Assembly: GCF_001483135.1 (NCBI RefSeq)
Contig: NZ_LNAL01000003.1
Coordinates: 310,001 to 374,000, forward strand
Length of the DNA stretch: 64,000 nucleotides
From: Solirubrum puertoriconensis
GTDB taxonomy: Bacteria; Bacteroidota; Bacteroidia; Cytophagales; Hymenobacteraceae
Direction: 5' to 3'
The notes under the pieces: generated by a model
Told to the model about the DNA's origin: nothing
Database searches by the model: none
Seen by the model: the letters and a program-made list of their open reading frames with translations, nothing else
Made by a program: the position numbers and the translations under genes
Shown here: one piece after another, positions 8,471 to 16,089 of the stretch
Layout: each line of letters opens with the position of its first letter
Position numbering within the stretch: the stretch's first letter is position 1

Positions 8471-10786
8471 CTAGGCGCTGGCGGCGTTTGGGGCTACCGC
8501 AGCCGTTGGCACCGTACTAGGTGCTGCCTCGGGCCTAGGTGCGCACAAGGCCATCAGCACCTTTTCGGGCGTGATGGGCGCCGAAAACGCCGGCGCAACA
8601 TCGGGCCGGGCGGCCCGAATAGCGTTGCGCACGGCAAAGTAGCCGCCAATGCCGTACATCAGCGGCGGCTCGCCCACGGCTTTGGAGCGCAAAATGGCGC
8701 GCGGGTGGCCTTCGGTTTCCAGGAACTCGATCTGTACATCGGCGGGCACTGAGTACAAATCGGGCACTTTGTAGGTGCTGAGGGTATTGCTAAGCAGGCG
8801 ACCTTGCTCGTCGTAGAGCAGTTCTTCCATGGTCATCCAGCCCAGGCCCTGCACCAAGCCGCCCTCCACTTGGCCGCGGTCGATACCCGGGGCCATGCTC
8901 TGGCCGAAATCGTGCACGAGGCGCACGGCATCGAGCACGTAGGTGCCGCGCAGCACATCCACGGTGGCTTGCACGGCGGCGGTGCCGTACACGTGGTAGG
9001 CAAAGGGGTAGCCGCTTTCGGTTTTCTGATCAAACCACACATCGGGCGTGGCGTAGTGCGCGTGCTCCGAGAGGTTGATGCGTTTCCAGTACGCCGCCGC
9101 CACCAATTTTTCCCAGTCCGACTCCACGGGGTGCCCGGCCGTGAGCACGCGCTCGTCGCAAATCTCCAGCCCTTCTTCGGCTATGCACAGCTCATCGGCG
9201 GCTAGCGCAAGCAGGCGCTTGCGCAACTGCTCGCAGGCCAGCTGTACGGCCTTGCCATTAAGGTCGGCGGTGGCCGAGGCGGCCGAGGGCGAGGTATTAG
9301 CTACGCGCGTGGTATTGGTGGTTTCGATGCGAATGCGGTTGCTGCGGATACCCAGGGTGCGCGCCGCCACTTCCACCATTTTGGTGTTCACGCCCTGGCC
9401 CATTTCCACGGCGCCGGTACTGATGCCTACTGAGCCATCGGTGTAAATGTGCACCAAGGCGCGGGCCTGGTTCATAGCCGTTTTGGTAAACGAAATGCCG
9501 AAGCAGATGGGCATGATGGCCAAGCCGCGCTTGTGCAGCGTGCTGCTTTGGTTAAAGGCATCCACCTCTTGTTGCCAGCTGCCTAGGTCGAAAGCCTGCT
9601 CGGCGCGTTGCCAGCAAGCGTGGGCGTTGCAAAGCTCGGCAGGTTGGCCAAACGGGAACGTGTCGCCCTCTTGCAACAAGTTGCGCCGCTGAATTTCAGA
9701 AGCCGAAACACCCAGTTTCTCGGCTGCTTTGGCAATGGCCGACTCAATCACGAACATGCCCTGTGGCCCACCAAACCCGCGGAATGCCGTGTTGGGTGGC
9801 AGGTTGGTGCGGCAGCTGTAGGCCGTGGCCTGCACATTCGGGATGAAGTAGGTATTGGTGCTGTGGAACAGCGTGCGCTCGAGCACCGCCGGCGACAAAT
9901 CGGCCGCCGCACCGGCGTTTTGGTAGAAGGTAACTTCGTAGGCCAGCAGCTTCAGATCGGCCGAAAGCCCCAGCTTGTAATCGGAGGAGTAGGGGTGGCG
10001 CTTGCCCGTCATGCGCAGGTCGTCGTGGCGGGGCAGCACCAGCTTCACGGGCTTTCTCAGCAAGTAGGCACCTAGGGCTGCCAGCACAGCCCACGGCGTA
10101 GCCTGGTCTTCCTTGCCGCCGAAGCCGCCACCTAGGCGCACCACATCCACCTCGATGCGGTGCATGCCAATGCCCAGCACGCGCGCCCCGTGCCGTTGGG
10201 CCGCAGTAGGGCCTTGCGTAGAGGAATGCACGCGCACCCCGCCTTGCTCGGTAGGATACGCGTAGGCGCCCTGCGTTTCGATGTACAAGTGCTCCTGCCC
10301 GCCGCTTTCGGCCGTGCCCTCGATGATGTGCGCGCACTGGGCCCACGCCGCGGCTGGGGCGCCGAGGCGGAAGGTGCGGGGCGGCACAATCAGCTCGCCT
10401 TGCGCATGGGCCACCCGCGGATCGGTAATTACGGGCAGCGGCTCGATGTCGGCCTCAATCAGCTTGGCGGCGGCGCGGGCCTGCGGCTCCGTTTCGGCCA
10501 ACACCAGCGCCACCGGCTGCCCCCTAAAATGCACGTGCCCCTCGGCCAGCAGCGGCTCGTCCGGTACAATGCCACCGATTTGGTTTTCGCCAGGGATGTC
10601 GGCCGCCGTGAGAATGCGCACCACGCCGGGCGCAGCTAGCGCGGCCTCCAGGCGCAAGCCGTTCAGCTTACCATGTGCCAGCGGCGAGGCGTACACGGCC
10701 GCGTGCAGCGTGCCGCGCTGCACCGGAATATCGTCGAGGTATTGCGATTCGCCGCGCACGTGGCCGGCAGCGTCGAGGTTGTGCAT
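8471..10786 (-). CDS. xdhB: Xanthine dehydrogenase, molybdopterin-binding large subunit
   Basis: A 771-residue molybdenum hydroxylase large subunit starting at ATG 10786 (MHNLDAAGHVRGESQYLDDI). The first 110 residues are the a/b hammerhead domain, followed by the two molybdopterin-binding domains. Visible motifs are GGGFGGKEDQ (near 215), AFRGFGGPQGM, QGVNTKM, and the region around the catalytic base, KAVGEPPLMYGIGG, with the Glu at about 706. It should hydroxylate hypoxanthine/xanthine, or a related heterocycle or aldehyde, passing electrons to the FeS/FAD subunit encoded by the gene upstream (11,007-12,470). A 220-bp stretch of palindromic repeats separates the two subunits. The exact substrate is inferred from family and operon, not from residues. 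Confidence 0.94.
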   Translation of the reverse strand: MHNLDAAGHVRGESQYLDDIPVQRGTLHAAVYASPLAHGKLNGLRLEAALAAPGVVRILTAADIPGENQIGGIVPDEPLLAEGHVHFRGQPVALVLAETEPQARAAAKLIEADIEPLPVITDPRVAHAQGELIVPPRTFRLGAPAAAWAQCAHIIEGTAESGGQEHLYIETQGAYAYPTEQGGVRVHSSTQGPTAAQRHGARVLGIGMHRIEVDVVRLGGGFGGKEDQATPWAVLAALGAYLLRKPVKLVLPRHDDLRMTGKRHPYSSDYKLGLSADLKLLAYEVTFYQNAGAAADLSPAVLERTLFHSTNTYFIPNVQATAYSCRTNLPPNTAFRGFGGPQGMFVIESAIAKAAEKLGVSASEIQRRNLLQEGDTFPFGQPAELCNAHACWQRAEQAFDLGSWQQEVDAFNQSSTLHKRGLAIMPICFGISFTKTAMNQARALVHIYTDGSVGISTGAVEMGQGVNTKMVEVAARTLGIRSNRIRIETTNTTRVANTSPSAASATADLNGKAVQLACEQLRKRLLALAADELCIAEEGLEICDERVLTAGHPVESDWEKLVAAAYWKRINLSEHAHYATPDVWFDQKTESGYPFAYHVYGTAAVQATVDVLRGTYVLDAVRLVHDFGQSMAPGIDRGQVEGGLVQGLGWMTMEELLYDEQGRLLSNTLSTYKVPDLYSVPADVQIEFLETEGHPRAILRSKAVGEPPLMYGIGGYFAVRNAIRAARPDVAPAFSAPITPEKVLMALCAPRPEAAPSTVPTAAVAPNAASA

Positions 10787-10816
10787 GGGGGGGAAGCGAA
10801 GCGAGAGGGAAAAGCT

Positions 10817-10858
10817 CCCCTCCTCAGATGAGGAGGGGACGCATCAGCTTGCTGATGC
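10817..10858. repeat. Two adjacent palindromes upstream of xdhB
   Basis: A palindrome with 10-bp arms (10817-10826 and 10829-10838, 2-base loop) is followed immediately by another with 8-bp arms (10841-10848 and 10851-10858, TT loop). Both would sit in the xdhA-xdhB mRNA just before the xdhB start codon. They look like an interspersed palindromic repeat, but only one copy is visible in this window. Confidence 0.6.
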
Positions 10859-10903
10859 TGGGGTGGTTGACAATCGTTGCTGATGTTGTTGGCCTAGGGC
10901 GGA

Positions 10904-11011
10904 TGTAGCGCTGAGTGGCACTCGGCGCGGGCGGCGAAGCCGACCATGCGTTACTGCGCGGTACCGCATCGGCGCGTGCTGCGCCAGCGCCGAGTGCCAC
11001 TCAGCGCTACA
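10904..11011. repeat. 108-bp REP-like inverted repeat overlapping the xdhA stop codon
   Basis: Perfect 25-bp arms at 10904-10928 and 10987-11011 flank a 58-base GC-rich centre. The right arm contains the xdhA stop codon (11007-11009), so the repeat ends inside the gene. The layout, two inverted copies of a short GC-rich unit, resembles a bacterial REP pair (BIME). Confidence 0.7.
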
Positions 11012-12470
11012 CCAGCGCCGCCAGGCTAACGTGCTGCGGAAAATGCTCCATGAAATGCGCGTACAGCAGCTGGCGCAGCAATAGGCGCTTGTATTCGGCC
11101 GCGCCGCGCGCATCGCTAATCGGGCTGATTTCTTGCTGCGCTACCTCGTTGAGGCCGCGTAGCGTGTCGGAGGTAAGTTCCTTACCGATCAGGTAAGCCG
11201 AAGCCTGCCCTAGGTATAGCGGAGTAGGTCCCACGCCGCCAGCCGAGAGGTGCGCCGCTTGCACCACGCCACTGGCCACGCGCAGCCGGGCGGCCGAGTT
11301 TACGCTGGCAATATCGAGGTGCGTGCGCTTGCTGACTTTCTCGAAGTTGAACACCTCGCCCGCAGCTGGCGGACTGAAACGGATTTCGGCAATCTGCTCG
11401 TCGGGGCGGCGGTCGAGTTGCTTGTAGCCGCGGTACAGCTGGCGCAGCGGCAAGGTGCGCTGCTGGCCGGCCGCATCCTGCAGCATGAGCTCGGTACCTA
11501 GGGCCAGGAAGAAGATGGTAAGGTCGCCGATGGGCGAGGCATTCACGAAGTTGCCCGCCACGGTGGCCATGTTGCGAATGGGCGTGCTCGATACCAGTTT
11601 GAGGTGCCGCGCCAGCTGCGGAAAGTGGCGCTGCATCAGCTCGGAGCGGCGCAGGTCTTCCACGGTGGTGGCGCCACCTAGGGCCACTTGCCCGTTGGGC
11701 AGCTCGCGTACGTAGCAGCGCGTAGCGTGGCCGTAAAGCAGGTTTACCTCGGCGGCCAGCACTTCGTCGGGGCGCTGCACCAGCAAATCGGTGCCGCCGC
11801 CCAGCAGCCAACTGGCCGGCAGCTCGGCCGCATCGGGGGTGCGGCCGCCGGTTTGGGCAGCCACGTCGGCGGCAGTAGCGGCGCGCAACTGGGCCAGCTT
11901 GGCGGGCATGTGGGCAAAGTATCCGGGCACAAATCCTTGTGCAATCAGCCACTCGAGGCGGGCCGGGGCCGCGTCGCGCTCCAGCAGTTGGGCCGCCAGC
12001 TTATCGGCCGCACGCTCCAACGACTTGTAGCCCGTGCAGCGGCAAATGTTGCCATCTATGGCTGCCCGCGTGGCCTCGGCGGAGGCTGCGCCACCTAGGC
12101 AGTGGCCCGTTAGCGACATCACGAAGCCCGGCGTGCAAAAGCCGCACTGCGTGCCGCCTTCGGCCACTATAGTTTGCTGCACCGGCGTGAGGTTGCGGGC
12201 TTCGGTGGGGCCAATGCCCTCTACGGTTACAATGTGGCGGCCGTGCGCATTGCCCAAGGGCGTAAGGCAGCTCGTCATGCTTTGGTAGCGCACGGTTTGC
12301 TCATCGGGCTGCAGCTCGCCCACCAGCACGGTGCAGGCGCCGCAGTCGCCCTCGCGGCAACCAATCTTGGTGCCGGTTAGGTGCTGCTGATACCGGATGA
12401 AATCGAGCAGGGTGCTGCCAGCGGGTTGGGTGGGGCGCACCAGCTGGTCGTTGAGGTAAAATTCGAGCAT
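11007..12470 (-). CDS. xdhA: Xanthine dehydrogenase, small subunit (2Fe-2S and FAD domains)
   Basis: A 487-residue protein from ATG 12470 (MLEFYLNDQL); the frame also has a TTG 18 bp upstream, but the ATG matches the normal family N-terminus. The plant-type ferredoxin domain has Cys38, Cys43, Cys46 and Cys68 (GCREGDCGACTVL). A second all-helical 2Fe-2S domain follows with CGFCTPGFVMSL and CRCTGYKSL (about 105-146). The FAD-binding domain (about 200-370) contains LLGGGTDLLVQ and STPIRNMATVAGNFVNASPIGD, and a CO-dehydrogenase-flavoprotein C-terminal domain follows. It carries electrons from the molybdenum site of XdhB to FAD and NAD+. It is first in the operon. Confidence 0.95.
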   Translation of the reverse strand: MLEFYLNDQLVRPTQPAGSTLLDFIRYQQHLTGTKIGCREGDCGACTVLVGELQPDEQTVRYQSMTSCLTPLGNAHGRHIVTVEGIGPTEARNLTPVQQTIVAEGGTQCGFCTPGFVMSLTGHCLGGAASAEATRAAIDGNICRCTGYKSLERAADKLAAQLLERDAAPARLEWLIAQGFVPGYFAHMPAKLAQLRAATAADVAAQTGGRTPDAAELPASWLLGGGTDLLVQRPDEVLAAEVNLLYGHATRCYVRELPNGQVALGGATTVEDLRRSELMQRHFPQLARHLKLVSSTPIRNMATVAGNFVNASPIGDLTIFFLALGTELMLQDAAGQQRTLPLRQLYRGYKQLDRRPDEQIAEIRFSPPAAGEVFNFEKVSKRTHLDIASVNSAARLRVASGVVQAAHLSAGGVGPTPLYLGQASAYLIGKELTSDTLRGLNEVAQQEISPISDARGAAEYKRLLLRQLLYAHFMEHFPQHVSLAALV

Positions 12471-12629
12471 AAGCAAAGCCCTAAACAAGGCCGGAAAAGC
12501 AATATAGCAATTCTGCGAACCTTTGCTTGGTGGTTGAGCTTACAATTTGAGTATCAATGTATATGGTTTTTGCGTAGCGAGATTTTTGAGTACCTTCTGG
12601 ATTCACCGATACAGTTCCGTTTTGAGCCT

Positions 12630-13232
12630 ATGAAACCCACCGCTACCGCTTCCACCGCGTTGCTCAGCCTGTTACTCAGTGGCTGTTTCACAGCCCGCGA
12701 AAGCCGCATCGAGTCGGATTACAGCTATGCCGGTAATTTCCGCCACTACCGCACCTTTGCCTTTCTGCAGAGCATGCCCGCGCTGGAGGCCGACACTTCC
12801 GTCACCGTTGATAAAACCGTGCGCGAGGCCATCCAGTCGCACCTTCGCTCGCAGGGCTACCGCCTAAACCAGCGCCGGCCCGATTTACTGGTTTCGTTTA
12901 GGGTGTACGACGGGGCCATGCGCTTTACGGGCTACAACCAGCCCGACCTGATGCATTGGCTGAAGCAGGACGTGGTGGAAACCGAAGACATACCAGCCGA
13001 CCAGCGCCAGGGCTACGACCGCGTGCGTTACCTGCTCAACGACGGTACCTTGCTCATCACTCTTATCGACCACAAAAACGGCCGGGCCGTGTGGCAGGGC
13101 TACGCTTCCAACGTAACGGCTCCCAACACGGCCCAAGCCTCCATGGTAATGCGGCGCGCGGTACGCTCTATCTTCGACCGCTACCGCGTGCTCTCGGAAG
13201 ACTACATGCAGCAGAACCCCATGCAGCACTAG
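12630..13232 (+). CDS. DUF4136 lipoprotein
   Basis: A 200-residue protein from ATG 12630 (MKPTATASTALLSLLLSGCF). The frame is open further upstream, but that part overlaps xdhA on the opposite strand and has no signal peptide. The lipobox LLSGC marks a lipoprotein with the lipid on Cys19. The body has the DUF4136 pattern: DYSYAGNFRHYRTFAF near the N-terminus, a helix with TVREAIQSHLRSQGYRL, a strand PDLLVSFRVY, and a C-terminal half with GTLLITLIDHKNGRAVWQGYA. Proteins of this family are small periplasmic or outer-membrane lipoproteins of unknown role. It is convergent with the next gene, 16 bp away. Confidence 0.88.
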   Translation: MKPTATASTALLSLLLSGCFTARESRIESDYSYAGNFRHYRTFAFLQSMPALEADTSVTVDKTVREAIQSHLRSQGYRLNQRRPDLLVSFRVYDGAMRFTGYNQPDLMHWLKQDVVETEDIPADQRQGYDRVRYLLNDGTLLITLIDHKNGRAVWQGYASNVTAPNTAQASMVMRRAVRSIFDRYRVLSEDYMQQNPMQH

Positions 13233-13248
13233 GTACCTAGGGCGGTGG

Positions 13249-14169
13249 TTAGCGCCCGCTGCCCGGTATCCGGATTTGCAGCCCCAACGACGGAATAAAC
13301 GTGAAGCCCTTGAGCTTGGCCGTGCGGTTGTTGAGCAGCTGGTACGTGCCGTAGTTCTGGTAGTAAATAGCCAGGGCTGGCAGCACGTACACGTAGCGGT
13401 AGCCAAACTTGGCATTCACAAAACCACCTAGGGCACCGTAACTCTGGCTGGCCTTCAGCGACGGAATTCGCTCGCTCACTTGCCCGCTGCCCGGCCCCGT
13501 GTACAAGCGGCCGGGCTCGAAGCGGTACGTCAGGAAGGAGCGGCTGTAGGCCAGGCCGTAGGCTATGTGGCCGATTTCTTCCTCGGCACCTAGGGATTGG
13601 CTGAACACCAACGGCACCATAATATCGTAGCGGCGGGCGCGGAAGCCCAGCAGCTGCTCGGCATCGTCGAGAAAGGGGATGCTGGGCAGCTTAGCCCGCT
13701 GTGCCGATAGCTGCAGCCCGATGCTGGCGTAAGTGGCACCGGCCTGCCCGCCGGGGCGCTCGGGCGTACCCGTGGGCCCCAAAAACTGGTACATGGCATC
13801 GAGGCTGTGCGCCCCAAACGAAAACTTGTAGCCCACATCAACGCGGTTGGCTACGCCATAGCGCAGGTACAAATCAGGCGTCAGCTGCACCGGGTCGAGC
13901 ACGTAGGCCAAGGCGGCGGCCTGCACCCGGTCGATGGCCGGGCGGTAGTTCACGGTATCCTGCTTGGCTGCCTGCTCGGCCAGGTCTTTCACGGCGCCCG
14001 TGGCTTGGCTGATGGCTTCGTTGCCAACGTTCATTACAAAGTCGCCGCCAATCTTGAATTCGCCCTTGGGCGTGACTTTGCCGGAGTGGATGATGGCCCG
14101 CGGCGCGCTGCAGGCAGCAGCACCTAGTAGCAATACAGGCAGCAGGCGAGTGGGGGAGAGGTGCAGCAT
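13249..14169 (-). CDS. Lipoprotein, probable outer-membrane beta-barrel, unknown function
   Basis: A 306-residue protein with a lipoprotein-type signal (LLPVLLLGAAACSAP, Cys20). The rest has few helices and many alternating hydrophobic/aromatic strands (DLYLRYGVANRVDVGYKF, YASIGLQLSA, FGYRYVYVLPALAIYY), ending in FIPSLGLQIRIPGSGR, which suggests a beta-barrel or beta-rich outer-membrane protein. I do not recognise a named family. It sits between two convergent or divergent neighbours, so it is probably transcribed alone; its start is 113 bp from the divergent membrane protein gene. Confidence 0.75.
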   Translation of the reverse strand: MLHLSPTRLLPVLLLGAAACSAPRAIIHSGKVTPKGEFKIGGDFVMNVGNEAISQATGAVKDLAEQAAKQDTVNYRPAIDRVQAAALAYVLDPVQLTPDLYLRYGVANRVDVGYKFSFGAHSLDAMYQFLGPTGTPERPGGQAGATYASIGLQLSAQRAKLPSIPFLDDAEQLLGFRARRYDIMVPLVFSQSLGAEEEIGHIAYGLAYSRSFLTYRFEPGRLYTGPGSGQVSERIPSLKASQSYGALGGFVNAKFGYRYVYVLPALAIYYQNYGTYQLLNNRTAKLKGFTFIPSLGLQIRIPGSGR

Positions 14170-14265
14170 CGGGCTTACGCTTTAGGGTAGCAAAAGTGCA
14201 GGTATTAACCGGCCGACGCCAAAAATCGGGCCGCGTTGTGGGTTGGTGCGCCAGGGGCTTTTGCC

Positions 14266-14273
14266 CACCTTTG
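14266..14273 (+). promoter_or_regulatory. Probable -7 promoter box CACCTTTG
   Basis: Matches the Bacteroidota -7 element TAnnTTTG at 7 of 8 fixed and free positions (C for T at the first). The start codon at 14282 is only 8 bases past the box, so the transcript would have almost no leader. No clear -33 TTTG is seen. Confidence 0.5.
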
Positions 14274-14281
14274 CGCTCCGC

Positions 14282-15997
14282 ATGCTTACGGTACTCTTAG
14301 TCTGGCTGATAACGGCCTTTGTTACGACCACACTTGGCGTAGCTGCTTTTCGGATAGCGCGGCGGTGCGGCATAGCCGGTGCCGACCACCTGCCCGCTCC
14401 CGAGTGGCTAAGCCTAGTGGGCTTGGCCCTGATTACGGCGCTGCTGCAAATTTGGTCGTTAGTAGCCGCCATTGATGGATGGGCCCAGACGGCAGTGGGC
14501 CTAGGGGCCGTGGCCTTGCTGGGGCTGCACTGGCGGCCGGTGCTAGCCTTGTGGCGGGCACAATGGCCTACCCGCTGGGATGTGCCCGCCAAAGCGGGCA
14601 GTTTTTTGCTCTTGCTGCTGCTGGGCTGGCTGCTCATGTTTGGTGCCCAGTTACCTATCAACTACGATGTAGGGCTGTACCAGCTGCAAACATTGCAGTG
14701 GACGGAGCGCTACCCCGCCGTGCCGGGGTTGGGTAATTTACACGGGCGGTTGGCTTTCAACTCGGGCCTGTATTTGCCCATGGCCCTGCTGCGCCTGCAT
14801 ACGCCCCACGGGCCGGCCTATGGGCTAAGCAGCTACCTCTACCCGCTGCTTGCCGTGGTAGTAGTGCGGGCACTGGTAACTGCCATGCGCAACCCCGAAG
14901 CCGACGCCCGCCGGGTTTGGGTACCCCTGTTGTTGTTTCTGCTGCTGATGTTCAACTTCCAGGTGTGGTTGTCATCCGTTACGGCCGATTGCACCACGGC
15001 CGCTTTGCTGGCGCTTACGCTGCTGTGGTACAGCCTGCACCCTCCGGCCAAAGCCACCGAGGCCCAACGGCTGCTGTTGCTGCTGCTTGCAGCCTTGGCC
15101 GTTTCCTTCAAGCTTTCGGCCTTGCCCATTTTGCTGCTGCCGCTGTATGCTACCTGGGTGCATCGGGCCGAGGACCGGTGGCCGCGTACCTGGCTGCTGC
15201 CCTTGGGGCTGGGTTTGCTTCTGGGCTTGCCTTGGCTGGCACGCAACGTCGTATTATCGGGCTACCTCATTTACCCACTGCCGTTCGTCGATGTGTTCGA
15301 TGTCGATTGGAAGTTGCCCTACGAGTACGCCCGCATGGAGCACAGCATGGTGGTAAATCTGGCCCGCAACTCAGCCCAAAGCCCGTATGCTCTGCCGCGC
15401 CAAACGTTGTGGGAGTGGCTACCCAACTGGTGGGCTCCGCTGCGCGGATTTTGGGGCGTTATGGTAATTCTGGCCCTAGGTTCGCCGTTGGTAGCGGCCT
15501 GGCGGTGGCGCCACCCACGCACCCCCGACGAAGAAGGTTGGGCCGGGGCATGGCTGGTGGCGTGGCTTGGCTGTATTTTTTGGTTTGTGGCAGGGCCCGA
15601 CTTTCGTTTTGGTGCGGGTTTCATCATTTCAGCCGCGGTTTGGCCTTGGGCCGGCCCGCGTTGGCTAGGGCCGGCCCAGCGCGGTGCAATAGCTTACTTA
15701 CCCTGGGCGCTGTTTACCATATGGGTAATGCATAACCTGCGCGACCATCTGTATTTCGTGCGCACGCAGCCGATGCGCTTTGCGCAGCGCATTGTATTGC
15801 CAGAGCTGCCGCCGGTGCCCGCCACCGTACAATTACCCATTGCCCCTGGGCTGCAAGTGCGCGTACCCCGCACGGGGCACCAATGCTGGGGAGCTGAGTT
15901 GCCCTGCGTGCACTGCGTGGAAGAAGGGTTGGAGTTGCGCGGAGCTACCCTGGCCGAAGGTTTCAGGAGGCGCTACCCCGCACCAGCCGGCAAATAA
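14282..15997 (+). CDS. Polytopic membrane protein of the LIC_10190-like type, unknown function
   Basis: A 571-residue protein from ATG 14282 (MLTVLLVWLITAFVTTTLG). An upstream in-frame GTG at 14243 lies before the promoter box and is rejected. It has about 12-14 hydrophobic segments, with loops resembling GT-C glycosyltransferase membrane proteins (NYDVGLYQLQTLQWTERYP, SGYLIYPLPFVDVFDVDWK). The soluble C-terminal tail has three Cys (QCWGAELPCVHC) and then LRGATLAEGFRRRY, a block I associate with the uncharacterised LIC_10190 family. The acidic residues in the first large loop would suit a lipid-linked sugar transferase, but this is inference. It is a single gene, convergent with nothing nearby. 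Confidence 0.75.
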   Translation: MLTVLLVWLITAFVTTTLGVAAFRIARRCGIAGADHLPAPEWLSLVGLALITALLQIWSLVAAIDGWAQTAVGLGAVALLGLHWRPVLALWRAQWPTRWDVPAKAGSFLLLLLLGWLLMFGAQLPINYDVGLYQLQTLQWTERYPAVPGLGNLHGRLAFNSGLYLPMALLRLHTPHGPAYGLSSYLYPLLAVVVVRALVTAMRNPEADARRVWVPLLLFLLLMFNFQVWLSSVTADCTTAALLALTLLWYSLHPPAKATEAQRLLLLLLAALAVSFKLSALPILLLPLYATWVHRAEDRWPRTWLLPLGLGLLLGLPWLARNVVLSGYLIYPLPFVDVFDVDWKLPYEYARMEHSMVVNLARNSAQSPYALPRQTLWEWLPNWWAPLRGFWGVMVILALGSPLVAAWRWRHPRTPDEEGWAGAWLVAWLGCIFWFVAGPDFRFGAGFIISAAVWPWAGPRWLGPAQRGAIAYLPWALFTIWVMHNLRDHLYFVRTQPMRFAQRIVLPELPPVPATVQLPIAPGLQVRVPRTGHQCWGAELPCVHCVEEGLELRGATLAEGFRRRYPAPAGK

Positions 15998-16089
15998 CCC
16001 CAAGTACCAAACGATGCATCCGAGCCTTGCCCAGGTACACCGCTGCTTAGCTTAGCCGAAGCGCCTAGGTTTTCCTATTTTCCGGCGCC

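Noticed and set aside
8804-10639. Several plus-strand frames opposite xdhB
   Set aside because: They are shadows of the GC-rich xdhB frame, which carries full molybdenum hydroxylase motifs.
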